From the NCBI RefSeq assembly GCF_014692525.1, contig NZ_JACNYL010000001.1, forward strand, positions 124,001 through 188,000: DNA of 64,000 nt. The letters run 5' to 3'. Position 1 is the first letter of the stretch. The number at the start of each line of letters is the position of its first letter. The DNA is from Sphingobacterium chuzhouense (GTDB lineage Bacteria; Bacteroidota; Bacteroidia; Sphingobacteriales; Sphingobacteriaceae). Positions 1 through 8,656 of this stretch are shown here, one piece after another. The notes under the pieces were generated by a model. That model saw only the letters and a program-made list of their open reading frames with translations, was not told where the DNA came from and did no database searches. A program made the translations under genes and the position numbers.

Positions 1-941
1 GTTGGATTACTGGTATTCATCGTACCCGCGTGGATTACCCTTGCCGATACAATCTCGTCCATCCATTCCCTCTTGCCTACAACAGCGCTAATCGGGTATC
101 CGCTAGCAATGGCTTTAGCAAAAATGGATAGATCTGGTGTAACATCGTAATATTGCTGTGCCCCTCCTAATCCCAATCGAAATCCGGTAATAACCTCATC
201 AAATATCAAGGCTATACCATAACGATCGCAAATAGTACGCAATCCTTGCAAAAAGCCTTCATGAGGCACGATACAGCCATTATTGCACATGATCGGCTCT
301 GTAATAATCGCCGCCAATTCGTTATGCTTTTCTGCTACGACACGTTCCACTAAAGCCAAATCGTTCCACGGCAGAACAACAAAATCATCCTTACTATTGG
401 GAGATAATCCGGCGGACCACGGAAACACATTTGGGCTATCTTCATCCCCCAATGCATCAGCAGACGCCGTGCTGATACCCCAGGCAACATTATCCAACCA
501 ACCATGATAATGCCCTTCGAAACGCAGAAACTTATTCTTCCCCGTCTTCGACCTAGCAACACGGAATGCCGTTTGAACCGCTTCGGAACCATCTAAGCAA
601 AAACGCATCAGCTCTGCCGAAGGAATCAATTGGTTTAATTTCTCCGCTAATTCAATCTCTTTGATATGTTGTCCGGCAAACAATTGTCCTTCTCGGGAAT
701 ATTTTTCGACTGCCTCCAACACTTTCGGATGGGAATGCCCAACAATTAACGGCCCTTGGCTTAATGTGAAGTCCAAGTAGTCGTTACCATCTACATCATA
801 TATATGTGTCCCTTCACCATGTGTATAAAAGATAGCATGAGGATGGTTGTATTTCCTAAATTCGGATGACACGCCCCCTGCTAAGACCTGACTGGCTCTA
901 TCCAATAGATCCTTAGATTTTTGATAACTTCTTCTCTTCAT
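1..941 (-). CDS. Class III PLP aminotransferase, glutamate-1-semialdehyde aminomutase-like (3' end outside window)
   Basis: The 313 visible residues match the class III pyridoxal-phosphate aminotransferases closest to glutamate-1-semialdehyde 2,1-aminomutase. Visible are an N-terminal LAGGVSSEFR, GSEAVQTAFRVAR, the FEGHYHGW loop, DEVITGFRLG (the Asp contacts the PLP pyridine nitrogen in this fold) and FAKAIASGYP with the probable PLP lysine near residue 276. The ATG at 941 lies inside the end of the preceding dehydrogenase gene, a 29-base overlap that implies translational coupling. A heme role (HemL) is possible, but its partners here are RidA and a dehydrogenase, which suggests amino acid or amine catabolism. 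The C-terminus lies beyond the left edge. Confidence 0.85.
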   Translation of the reverse strand, partial: MKRRSYQKSKDLLDRASQVLAGGVSSEFRKYNHPHAIFYTHGEGTHIYDVDGNDYLDFTLSQGPLIVGHSHPKVLEAVEKYSREGQLFAGQHIKEIELAEKLNQLIPSAELMRFCLDGSEAVQTAFRVARSKTGKNKFLRFEGHYHGWLDNVAWGISTASADALGDEDSPNVFPWSAGLSPNSKDDFVVLPWNDLALVERVVAEKHNELAAIITEPIMCNNGCIVPHEGFLQGLRTICDRYGIALIFDEVITGFRLGLGGAQQYYDVTPDLSIFAKAIASGYPISAVVGKREWMDEIVSARVIHAGTMNTSNP

Positions 942-1917
942 TATATGCCTTTTCCCTAATATATTTCTCTGTATAACGTGTCGCTAAATCATAAATTTCC
1001 TTGTTGAATCGCGCGAAAGCTTCTTCCCAAGCCTTAGCCTGTTTTTCATCATAATGATAAAATCCTTTGCCATTGTGTATACCTCTCGCCCGTTCTGTTA
1101 CCAAAGGCCGCATCAGATCCGGTACATCTGTACGATTGCTCAATTTTGGGAGGATACCCTCAAAAGAATCAATGTAATCAGCAAATCCCATAAAGTCCAG
1201 TCGTCTGAAAATCCCCATCAAGGTTATCCATGACCCCACATCATATCGAAAAACCTTATCGGCGTCTTCCATCGTGGCATCACCATTTTCAACTAACGTC
1301 AATGCTTCACGATAAACCGCATACATCAGCCGGTTAGTAATAAAGCCTCGTATATCTTTTCTCAAAAGCGTAGGCTCCTTGCCCCAACTTTTCCCCAATT
1401 CCATCACCCGCTTGGCTATATCTAGATCTGTCTTTGCTCCACATGTGACTTCCAAAAAACGGGTCATATAAGCCGGTTCTGCCCAATGTATGCCGATAAA
1501 TCGACTGGGATTGGAAACGAACTGCTGCAGATCGCTGATTGGAATAGCTGAAGTATTCGAGGCTATAATGGCTTCTGGAGATACATGATCTGTAATTTGA
1601 TGATAAACCTTATTTTTGATTTCCATATCTTCAATTACACATTCCTGTACAAAGCTGCAATCCTTTATTTCTCGGTAATCTTCCGTCACCATGAGGTTAT
1701 GCACGCAATAATCCAAACCTTTGGGCAGTAGATTAGCTTTGTCTGCATGTCGTAGCAAGGTCACAATATGCTGAATGGCGGGATTCTTTTCTCCTGGTAT
1801 GGGAGCTAAGGCCACAACACGATATCCGGAAGCCAGTAAGGAAACCACGATACTACTCCCCATCAACCCAAGCCCTACAACAGCAATTTGTGTGTTTAAG
1901 CGATCATTCGTCTTCAT
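913..1917 (-). CDS. 3-hydroxyacyl-CoA dehydrogenase family protein, divergent subgroup
   Basis: This 334-residue protein starts with a Rossmann fold (GLGLMG at residues 15-20) and keeps the family catalytic His144 and Glu156, twelve residues apart, plus the SNTSA motif at 120-124. The usual HFFNP motif is replaced by HWAEP, so it is not a standard fatty-acid beta-oxidation enzyme. Relatives with altered motifs here include carnitine dehydrogenase and lambda-crystallin/gulonate dehydrogenase types. It probably oxidises a beta-hydroxy acid or its CoA ester with NAD. It overlaps RidA upstream by 14 bases and the aminotransferase downstream by 29, so the three are one transcription unit. The substrate cannot be read from sequence. 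Confidence 0.8.
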   Translation of the reverse strand: MKTNDRLNTQIAVVGLGLMGSSIVVSLLASGYRVVALAPIPGEKNPAIQHIVTLLRHADKANLLPKGLDYCVHNLMVTEDYREIKDCSFVQECVIEDMEIKNKVYHQITDHVSPEAIIASNTSAIPISDLQQFVSNPSRFIGIHWAEPAYMTRFLEVTCGAKTDLDIAKRVMELGKSWGKEPTLLRKDIRGFITNRLMYAVYREALTLVENGDATMEDADKVFRYDVGSWITLMGIFRRLDFMGFADYIDSFEGILPKLSNRTDVPDLMRPLVTERARGIHNGKGFYHYDEKQAKAWEEAFARFNKEIYDLATRYTEKYIREKAYNEEKKLSKI

Positions 1918-2308
1918 GGGTACCGGGAAGCTTTACAATACAATCTATCTCTACACAAATTCCCTCTCCCAACACGGACTGTACCGTTGTTCTCGCAGGT
2001 TTTACGTCTCCAAAAAAGCGTGCGTATACATTATTAAATCGATTAAAATCGTCGATATTAGATAAATGAACGGTACTTTTGACCACATCATCCATCGTGG
2101 CACCCGCAGCTTGAACAATGGATTTTATATTTTCCATCGTGCGGGCTGTTTCTTCCTCTATGCTCCCCAGGATAAAAGTAGAGGTTTTGAAATCCACCGA
2201 AGCCTGTCCGCTGATAAAAAGAAATCCGCCTGCAATAACACCATCAGAATATGCTCCGGTAACGAAAGCCGCTTCTCTATCGGGGTGTACAATTTTCCGC
2301 TTACTCAT
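1904..2308 (-). CDS. RidA/YjgF/UK114 family enamine-imine deaminase
   Basis: This 134-residue protein has the RidA core: ISGQAS near residue 33, AGATMDDVVK near 68, the active-site arginine in KPARTTVQ (Arg106) and Glu120 in CVEID. RidA proteins hydrolyse reactive enamine or imine intermediates released by PLP enzymes, which fits the class III aminotransferase two genes downstream. I chose ATG 2308; a TTG two codons upstream (2314) is possible. It is first in the three-gene operon, with a TACTTTTG -7 box about 40 bases upstream and a long inverted repeat further upstream. Confidence 0.88.
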   Translation of the reverse strand: MSKRKIVHPDREAAFVTGAYSDGVIAGGFLFISGQASVDFKTSTFILGSIEEETARTMENIKSIVQAAGATMDDVVKSTVHLSNIDDFNRFNNVYARFFGDVKPARTTVQSVLGEGICVEIDCIVKLPGTHEDE

Positions 2309-2349
2309 ATACAATGTTTTTGGTTTATTTTATGTGTATACTGTTATAG

Positions 2350-2357
2350 CAAAAGTA
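2350..2357 (-). promoter_or_regulatory. -7 box of the ridA operon
   Basis: On the minus strand this reads TACTTTTG, an exact match to the Bacteroidota -7 consensus TAnnTTTG, about 40 bases before the RidA start. No clear -33 TTG was found at the usual spacing. Confidence 0.55.
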
Positions 2358-2410
2358 CATTTACGGCATTCTCAGGTCTATTACATTTGTTCTTAATTGT
2401 AGTACTATTT

Positions 2411-2446
2411 TTCATTCGATTAAATCTGTTTTTTTAATCGAATGAA
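2411..2446. promoter_or_regulatory. 14-bp perfect inverted repeat upstream of the ridA operon
   Basis: TTCATTCGATTAAA at 2411-2424 is followed, after an 8-base loop, by its exact reverse complement at 2433-2446. Neither strand has a T-run directly after it, so it looks more like an operator than a terminator. It lies about 55 bases upstream of the operon -7 box. Three copies of GCATAAA (2451-2457 forward; 2474-2480 and 2483-2489 reverse) sit beside it. Confidence 0.5.
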
Positions 2447-2540
2447 GCTTGCATAAATTATTTATATATTTTGTTTATGCGATTTATGCAGGTTTCAATA
2501 GGGTTTGATGGGATAGAATATCGAAGGAGGGGAGTAGGAA

Positions 2541-3230
2541 TTACAACAAACTATTAAACCGCTCCCAAAAGCCGTCTACAGGTAGTTTTGCAGTGAGTTT
2601 TAGCTTTTCATCCCTTATGGGGTGGACGAATTCCAGCGAACGGGAATGCAAGCAAATTGTACGGCGAAGGCTTCCCCGTGGGTATCCATATTTGTTATCT
2701 CCTACAATAGGACACCCCATATACGCCAATTGGGCACGAATCTGGTGTGTACGCCCCGTTATTGGCGTTACCTTTAACAGATAATAGCCATCAAGAACGC
2801 CCAGAACCTCGTAATCCAATTGCGCAAAGCTCCCTCCCTTTATTTCTCGGTCGTAGGCTTTAGTGATCATTTTCTTGCGGTCCCGTAGGAGCCAATTTTT
2901 CAATGTATCTGTATCTTTTGGCGGACGGTTACGCACGACGGCTAAATAAGTCTTCGATACTTTTCGGTCGTGGAACAAACGGTTCATCCGATCCAGACCT
3001 TTGCTCGTTTTTGCAAAAAGAATCATCCCACTCACCGGCCTATCTAATCGATGGATGACTCCTACAAACGCACCGTTTGGTTTTTGGTATTTATTGGTAA
3101 GATAAGTATTGACCATATCTTCCAATGATCTATCTCCCGTATCATCTACCTGTACAATATCACCAGCTCTCTTATTGATCGCTATATAGTGATTGTCTTC
3201 GTAGATCACATCTTTATCCGTGATGTTCAT
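2541..3230 (-). CDS. RluA-family 23S rRNA/tRNA pseudouridine synthase
   Basis: This 229-residue protein isomerises uridine to pseudouridine in RNA. The signature HRLDRPVSGMILFAKT carries the catalytic aspartate Asp63. TGRTHQIRAQLAYMGCPIVGDNKYG near residue 160 is the second conserved RluA block (here in shortened form). It lacks the N-terminal S4 domain seen in RluD, so it resembles the short RluA/RluC-like forms; the target base is unknown. It starts 8 bases after the mlaD stop and probably rides on the mla transcript. Confidence 0.9.
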   Translation of the reverse strand: MNITDKDVIYEDNHYIAINKRAGDIVQVDDTGDRSLEDMVNTYLTNKYQKPNGAFVGVIHRLDRPVSGMILFAKTSKGLDRMNRLFHDRKVSKTYLAVVRNRPPKDTDTLKNWLLRDRKKMITKAYDREIKGGSFAQLDYEVLGVLDGYYLLKVTPITGRTHQIRAQLAYMGCPIVGDNKYGYPRGSLRRTICLHSRSLEFVHPIRDEKLKLTAKLPVDGFWERFNSLL

Positions 3231-3238
3231 CCGAATAA

Positions 3239-4228
3239 CTATAAAGAATCTTTATCCGCCTTTTCCTGTTCTTTCTGTTGTTTCCGGAAATAGCCTCTAA
3301 ATAAGAAATTGCTCTGCAACGCCTTCATATTGTCGTCAAGCTTCTCGGTGCTCATATTCAAGTTCCGCAATATTTGCCGGATTTCCTCGGCAGCATTCGG
3401 ATCATTGGTCAATACACCGAGGGCATTATCTTTATCGTTTAAACGTGCTGAAGTCGCGTTCAGATTTTCCATCAGCGTCGATGCTGTTTCTGTTACACCT
3501 TGTAGTTGTGTTGCGGACTCCCGTAAACTCGCAAAAACGACTGTATCGGTTGTCAGCTCATGGATTAAGCCTTGATTACTGTTTAATTTGTTCATCAAAA
3601 CAACCAAGTTAGCAGAAGCTTTGTTGACATCACCCATTACTCTATCTAGCCCCTGGACGGTACTTTTTAGGGAAAGTGCAATGGTAGAATCGGTCATTAA
3701 CGCACCTACCGTACCCTTTCCTTCCACCATTTGTTTGGAAAGAACGGCAAAGTTCTTCGTTATTTCGACCAGATTCTCGTTATTTGTCTGTAATGTTGCA
3801 AACATAGCATCGGTATCCGTGCCACCTACAGATTTAATGACATCTCCGTCTTGTATCGGCGGAACCTGATCCGATCCGCCCACCAAGTTAACGATAGCAT
3901 TTCCAATCAATCCGTCGGAACCTAGTTTTGCGACAACATCCTCCCGAATAAACTGGCTAGATTTCTCCTCGATGTGCATAACAACTTTCACATCGTTGAT
4001 ACTTTGGAATTTTATTTCCTTGACAATCCCCACCTTAACGCCCGAAAACCAGACATTATTTCCCACTTTCAATCCTTTCACGTCATGGAAATAGGTCGTC
4101 ACGACCAGATTCTTACTGAATTTATTCTGTTGCGTACCCAATACCAGAATACCCGCTACCAAAATAATTAAGCCAATCAGGACGAATAATCCAACTGTAA
4201 GCGAACGCTTCCTTTCGTTTGTACTCAT
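3239..4228 (-). CDS. mlaD: MCE/MlaD-family phospholipid transport substrate-binding protein
   Basis: This 329-residue protein has a short cytoplasmic start, one membrane helix at about residues 12-32, then an MCE domain (VTTYFHDVKGLKVGNNVW followed by SGVKVGIV). MlaD proteins form a hexameric ring on the inner membrane that passes lipids between the MlaFE transporter and the periplasm. The C-terminal half is helical and rich in Asn, Thr and Ser, with apolipoprotein-like periodicity, and ends in a Lys/Glu-rich tail. The gene follows mlaF by 6 bases. No mlaC, mlaB or mlaA gene is in the window. MlaE and MlaF support the assignment. Confidence 0.9.
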   Translation of the reverse strand: MSTNERKRSLTVGLFVLIGLIILVAGILVLGTQQNKFSKNLVVTTYFHDVKGLKVGNNVWFSGVKVGIVKEIKFQSINDVKVVMHIEEKSSQFIREDVVAKLGSDGLIGNAIVNLVGGSDQVPPIQDGDVIKSVGGTDTDAMFATLQTNNENLVEITKNFAVLSKQMVEGKGTVGALMTDSTIALSLKSTVQGLDRVMGDVNKASANLVVLMNKLNSNQGLIHELTTDTVVFASLRESATQLQGVTETASTLMENLNATSARLNDKDNALGVLTNDPNAAEEIRQILRNLNMSTEKLDDNMKALQSNFLFRGYFRKQQKEQEKADKDSL

Positions 4229-4234
4229 ATATCT

Positions 4235-5008
4235 TTAATCAATAAAATTATAATCATAAAAGGGTTTCACACGCTCATCATCCGTATTAAAAATCTCCTC
4301 GAACGTTCCCTGTCTTTCAAATTTACCATCCAATAGCATCACCATTCTATCGCCTACCATCTTCGCGCACGACAAATCATGTGTAATAATAATGGATGAA
4401 GTTCGATATTGTTCCTGCACTTGATTTATTAATGAATTTATATCTAGACAAGTCAATGGATCAAGGCCGGCAGTAGGCTCATCATACAACATAATATCCG
4501 GGCGCAATATCAACGTACGGGCAATCCCGATACGCTTGCGTTGTCCGCCGGACAATTCCGAAGGCATCTGGTTAATCGCTTGCGACAATCCTACACCTTC
4601 CAATACTTCTTCTACCTCTTTATCAATTTCCGCCCTTGTCAAATTACGCTTGTTTCTGACCAGCGGAAATTCCAGATTCTCCCGTACGGTCATACTATCG
4701 TATAGCGCACTATTCTGAAAAGAAAAACCAATACGTTGGCGCAAAGCACGCAATTCCCGTTCGTCTAACTGGTTAACAATTTCTCCCAACACATGAATAT
4801 CACCTTTATCTGGTTTTAACAAACCCGATATCAGCTTAATCAATACAGATTTACCTGTACCGGAGCGTCCTAAAACAACTAAGTTTTCGCCGTTAAATAA
4901 TTGGAGATTAACATCACGCAATACATGTAAGTCACCAAACGATTTACTGACGTTATCTACGTGGATAACCACGTCATCATGATTGATATTTACTTTCTTC
5001 TTTTCCAT
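4235..5008 (-). CDS. mlaF: ABC transporter ATP-binding protein, MlaF type
   Basis: This 257-residue ATPase carries Walker A (GRSGTGKS near residue 48), the ABC signature LSGGQRKR, Walker B (ILRPDIMLYDEPTAGLDPLT) and a switch histidine in IITHD. The sequence GLDPLT and the neighbours point to the MlaF/Ttg2A group that powers lipid movement through MlaE. It begins 5 bases after mlaE and ends 6 bases before mlaD, so the three are one operon. Confidence 0.93.
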   Translation of the reverse strand: MEKKKVNINHDDVVIHVDNVSKSFGDLHVLRDVNLQLFNGENLVVLGRSGTGKSVLIKLISGLLKPDKGDIHVLGEIVNQLDERELRALRQRIGFSFQNSALYDSMTVRENLEFPLVRNKRNLTRAEIDKEVEEVLEGVGLSQAINQMPSELSGGQRKRIGIARTLILRPDIMLYDEPTAGLDPLTCLDINSLINQVQEQYRTSSIIITHDLSCAKMVGDRMVMLLDGKFERQGTFEEIFNTDDERVKPFYDYNFID

Positions 5009-5013
5009 ACTTT

Positions 5014-5772
5014 TTAGCCAATCAAGGAAAGTAATTGAACGATAAGCAGTTCTTCAATAAACACGAGGAACATGGACGATACCACAGCAGCATTGGCTGC
5101 CTTACCGACACCTTCTGTTCCTTTGGAAGAATAATACCCTACATAGGTACTTGCGAATCCAATGGTGAATCCAAAGACTACCGCCCGTAATACCATGGCG
5201 AAAACATCTTTGGCTGCAATAGATTCGAAAACTTGGGTAAAAAAGGCTAAAATACTTAAATCATCTTTGGTAGCGATACTCAAATATCCCCCCAATAAAC
5301 CAATGCCTGCTACATAAAAACATAGCACTGGGATCATCGTCGTCGTGGCAATGATACGGCTGGATATCAAGAATTTCGTAGGATTTGTGCCTGACACTTC
5401 CATTGCATCAATCTGCTCAGTCACATTCATCGAACTCAACTCTGCCCCAATCTGGGAACCTACCTTGCCCGAAGCAATCAATGCCGTAACTAAAGGGGCT
5501 AATGCCCGGACGATAGCAATGGATATTAAGTTCGGAAGCCAGGAAGTAGCCCCAAAGTCTTCGAGAGAAGGTCGCGATTGTTTGGTAAAGACAAAGCCTA
5601 CGATAAATCCCGTCAAACTAATCAATGGGAACGATTTCCACCCAATCTCGTAACACTGCCGGACAATCTCTTTAAATTCATAAGGAGGAGATACTGCTTC
5701 CCGCAGGAAACTCATCATAAAACGATGGATTCTGGCGAATTCGATAAGTAGTTTTTCTATTTTGCGTCCCAT
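5014..5772 (-). CDS. mlaE: ABC transporter permease, MlaE type
   Basis: This 252-residue membrane protein has the MlaE/DUF140 pattern: an amphipathic N-terminus, then about five hydrophobic segments, with the conserved stretch SGKVGSQIGAELSSMNVTEQ and the EQIDAMEVSGTNP motif near residue 130. It is the membrane core of the Mla-type lipid transporter. I chose ATG 5772 (MGRKIEKLL). A TTG at 5793 would lengthen it by seven residues but lies within the predicted -7 box, so the shorter form is preferred. It is first in the mlaE-mlaF-mlaD-rluA operon. Confidence 0.9.
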   Translation of the reverse strand: MGRKIEKLLIEFARIHRFMMSFLREAVSPPYEFKEIVRQCYEIGWKSFPLISLTGFIVGFVFTKQSRPSLEDFGATSWLPNLISIAIVRALAPLVTALIASGKVGSQIGAELSSMNVTEQIDAMEVSGTNPTKFLISSRIIATTTMIPVLCFYVAGIGLLGGYLSIATKDDLSILAFFTQVFESIAAKDVFAMVLRAVVFGFTIGFASTYVGYYSSKGTEGVGKAANAAVVSSMFLVFIEELLIVQLLSLIG

Positions 5773-5790
5773 TCCGAAAAAATCATCCGA

Positions 5791-5798
5791 CAAATGTA
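5791..5798 (-). promoter_or_regulatory. -7 box of the mla operon
   Basis: On the minus strand it reads TACATTTG, matching TAnnTTTG, 18 bases before ATG 5772. This placement favours ATG 5772 over the upstream TTG. A -33 element is not clear. Confidence 0.5.
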
Positions 5799-5957
5799 CA
5801 AACTTTTATTTTTAGTAAGAAGCTGAATTCAATATGCCGTATGCCGCCGGATGGAAGACCATCGTCTATCACAGTCATATATAAAATTAAACCTTAACAA
5901 TACTATGCAGTCATAATAATACAACAATAAAGAAAGCAGAAGGTTTCACTACAAAAG

Positions 5958-7358
5958 ATGAAGATCATGAGAAGCATAAAAACTCCCACACTACTTATCG
6001 CACTAATTGCATTTGTGTTTAGTGTCTTTTCAAATAAACAGGTGTCTGCTCAACCTCAGGGTTCGGTTTCATTTGATTTATTTTACGACGAATTATCTCC
6101 TTATGGCCATTGGGATCGTGATGCTAGTTATGGTGATATTTGGTTTCCAAATGTAGAAAATAATTTTCGTCCGTATGGTACAAACGGTTATTGGACAATG
6201 ACGGAATATGGCAATACATGGGTATCGAACTATGACTGGGGATGGGCCCCGTTCCATTACGGACGTTGGGTGTATACCAACTATCGTGGTTGGGGATGGA
6301 TTCCAGGTTATGAATGGGGACCTGCTTGGGTAGACTGGAGAAGTGGTGGCGGATATTACGGATGGGCTCCTATGGCGCCATCGGTAGGCGTAACCGTTTC
6401 TGTTGGTGTGCCACTTAACTTATGGGTATTTCTTCCCGCACGTCGTATTTACGACCCGTATATCCACCGTCATTGGTCATATGGTCAACGTGCTATTTAT
6501 AACCGCACGACGATTATCAACAATACGTATATCGTGAACAATAATCGTTACTATGGTGGCCCTGCTCGTCGTGATATAGAGCGTAATATAGGACGTCGCG
6601 TAGCAGTTCGGAATATCCGTACAACAGAACGCCCAGGACGCTCTCATGTAGACCGTCGTTCGGTGTCGATTTACCGTCCGGATAGAGCTACCAGTTCCCG
6701 TAGTAACCAAAATGCAGTACGTTCAACGGAGTCAAACCGAAATACACGTGCAACGACTACCCGTTCGAATAATGGCAGAACAGAGCGCTATATTGGAAAT
6801 AATCCTAACCGTAATAGTCAACGTACGACAGAAAATCGCGCTACACGTAGCAACACGGCATCGAATTCGGGCACTCGTTCTACTTCCAGCAATCGCGAAG
6901 GTAGTACAACGACCCAACGTCAAACACGTTCTAACGAACAACGGACAAATGTTAACCGCAGTTCAACACAGCGGAACCAGAATGCTACACAACCGCGGAC
7001 GCAGCAATCTACCAGCCGCTCCCAACAACGTAGTGAGGTAAACCGCAGCACGACAACACAACCACAACAAAATCGCGGTAGTGTACAACGGTCGACACCT
7101 AGCCGTACACAGGCTCCTTCGCGCAACAGCAGCCCAGCTCGTCAGAGCGCACCTTCGGGTAATGTGTATCAGACGAGTCAACGAAGCAGTTCACCGGCAC
7201 AGGTTAACCGTTCGCGTAGCAGCTCTTCGAACAGTGTAAACCGTTCGAACAGATCCAGCGTACAACGTAGTAGCAATTCTTCTTCGCGCGGATCAGCGAC
7301 GTCAAGCAGCAGAAGCAGTAGTAACAGCCGCTCTTCTTCTACACGAGGAAGCCGATAA
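5958..7358 (+). CDS. Exported DUF6600-type Trp-rich protein with a basic Ser/Arg/Thr-rich tail
   Basis: This 466-residue protein begins with a signal peptide (cleavage likely after VSAQ, about residue 32). Residues 35-150 are rich in Trp, Tyr and Gly, with YDELSPYGHW, GWGWIPGYEWGPAWVDWR and YYGWAPM, a pattern I associate with the DUF6600 family of exported proteins of unknown function. From about residue 215 to the end it is low-complexity Ser, Arg, Thr, Asn and Gln with almost no acidic residues, so strongly basic and probably disordered. It may bind anionic envelope polymers; that is inference. It appears to be a single-gene unit closed by the hairpin at 7396. Confidence 0.8.
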   Translation: MKIMRSIKTPTLLIALIAFVFSVFSNKQVSAQPQGSVSFDLFYDELSPYGHWDRDASYGDIWFPNVENNFRPYGTNGYWTMTEYGNTWVSNYDWGWAPFHYGRWVYTNYRGWGWIPGYEWGPAWVDWRSGGGYYGWAPMAPSVGVTVSVGVPLNLWVFLPARRIYDPYIHRHWSYGQRAIYNRTTIINNTYIVNNNRYYGGPARRDIERNIGRRVAVRNIRTTERPGRSHVDRRSVSIYRPDRATSSRSNQNAVRSTESNRNTRATTTRSNNGRTERYIGNNPNRNSQRTTENRATRSNTASNSGTRSTSSNREGSTTTQRQTRSNEQRTNVNRSSTQRNQNATQPRTQQSTSRSQQRSEVNRSTTTQPQQNRGSVQRSTPSRTQAPSRNSSPARQSAPSGNVYQTSQRSSSPAQVNRSRSSSSNSVNRSNRSSVQRSSNSSSRGSATSSSRSSSNSRSSSTRGSR

Positions 7359-7395
7359 AAATTTTCTATCTATTTTATATTGAAGCAATGATAGC

Positions 7396-7433
7396 CCCAA
7401 TTTTGCAAATGCAAAGTTGGGACTTCTTTTTAT
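7396..7433 (+). terminator. Rho-independent terminator after the DUF6600-type gene
   Basis: A 12-bp stem (CCCAATTTTGCA at 7396-7407 with TGCAAAGTTGGG at 7410-7421, one G-T pair) is followed by ACTTCTTTTTAT. Confidence 0.8.
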
Positions 7434-7483
7434 GTAATTAATTAATTCCTTAACTTCACCTAATTTTACATAAAAGGCTTGAC

Positions 7484-8656
7484 ATGGCAACACTTTCCTC
7501 CATTCTCGATAACGACTTCTACAAGTTTACCATGCAATTTGCTGCCAGCAAATTGTTTCCCAAAGCGCAGGCTAGATATCAGTTTATCAATAGGGGGAAA
7601 CACAGCTTTCCGGCTGGTTTTGACAAACTACTGAAAGATGCTATAAACGATATGGCCAGCCTGAAGCTTACCAAAGCGGAAAAAGAATTTCTACGTGCCA
7701 AATGTCCTTATATCGACCCCACTTACCTGGATTTCCTGCAAGGTTATCGTTATGATCCTGAGGAAGTCCATGTGACGCAAACCGGCGGGGAACTATCAGT
7801 TACCATTGCCGGTTATTGGTACCGTACCATTCTTTGGGAAGTACCGATCATGTCGTTAATCTGCGAATTATATTATGAAGTAAGTGGCGAACCACGTATT
7901 CCCAACAATGAGGTTTGCCAAGTGGTAGAAGATAAGATGGAGAAATACGACAAATTGAACATCACCATTGCCGATTTCGGTACCAGACGTCGCCATTCAT
8001 ATGAAGTACACGATCTGGTCATCCGTTCACTTAAGAGTCACCCATCCGAAACCTTTATCGGTACATCCAACGTACACTTTGCCATGAAATACGAGACAAC
8101 GCCCATTGGCACCCATGCCCATGAATGGTTTATGTTTCATGCCGCTAAATATGGGTACAAGATGGCGAATCTGCTCGGACTTGAACACTGGTCGGATGTG
8201 TATCGAGGAGACTTAGGTATCGCGCTTTCAGACACGTATACGACCGAAGCGTTTTTCAAGCAATTCGATAAGAAATTGTCCAAACTGTTCGATGGAGTGC
8301 GCCATGACAGTGGTGATCCCATTATCTTTGCGGAGATGACCATTGAACATTATAAAAAACAGGGAATAGATCCCCAGTCTAAGACCATCATTTTCTCCGA
8401 CGGACTCGATTACAACAAAGTCGAAAATATCGTCGGTTTTTGCGAGGGGAAAATCGGTCATTCTTTCGGTATTGGAACGGATTTCACGAACGATGTAGGC
8501 TTGCCGCGCATGAATATTGTGTTGAAGATGGTAGAGGCCAAACCTGAAGACGGTAATTGGACAGCGGTCATTAAACTTTCCGATGAACCGGGCAAACATA
8601 CCGGAAGCCCAGAAGAAATTGCCATTGCTAAACAAATATTGAAAATAGAAAATTAA
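7484..8656 (+). CDS. pncB: Nicotinate phosphoribosyltransferase
   Basis: This 390-residue enzyme joins nicotinate to PRPP to make nicotinate mononucleotide in NAD salvage. It opens with LDNDFYKFTMQ, typical of PncB, and contains FGTRRRHS (near residue 167), GTSNVHFAMKY, GTHAHEW, GVRHDSGDP and FGIGTDFTND, the conserved blocks of the PncB fold. The length is normal for the bacterial enzyme. Its TAA stop shares one base with the ATG of the next gene (TAATG), so the methyltransferase is translationally coupled. Confidence 0.95.
   Translation: MATLSSILDNDFYKFTMQFAASKLFPKAQARYQFINRGKHSFPAGFDKLLKDAINDMASLKLTKAEKEFLRAKCPYIDPTYLDFLQGYRYDPEEVHVTQTGGELSVTIAGYWYRTILWEVPIMSLICELYYEVSGEPRIPNNEVCQVVEDKMEKYDKLNITIADFGTRRRHSYEVHDLVIRSLKSHPSETFIGTSNVHFAMKYETTPIGTHAHEWFMFHAAKYGYKMANLLGLEHWSDVYRGDLGIALSDTYTTEAFFKQFDKKLSKLFDGVRHDSGDPIIFAEMTIEHYKKQGIDPQSKTIIFSDGLDYNKVENIVGFCEGKIGHSFGIGTDFTNDVGLPRMNIVLKMVEAKPEDGNWTAVIKLSDEPGKHTGSPEEIAIAKQILKIEN

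Noticed and set aside
6712..7041. A second plus-strand frame inside the low-complexity tail of the DUF6600-type gene
   Set aside because: Repetitive codons keep several frames open by chance; no start signal or separate promoter is seen.
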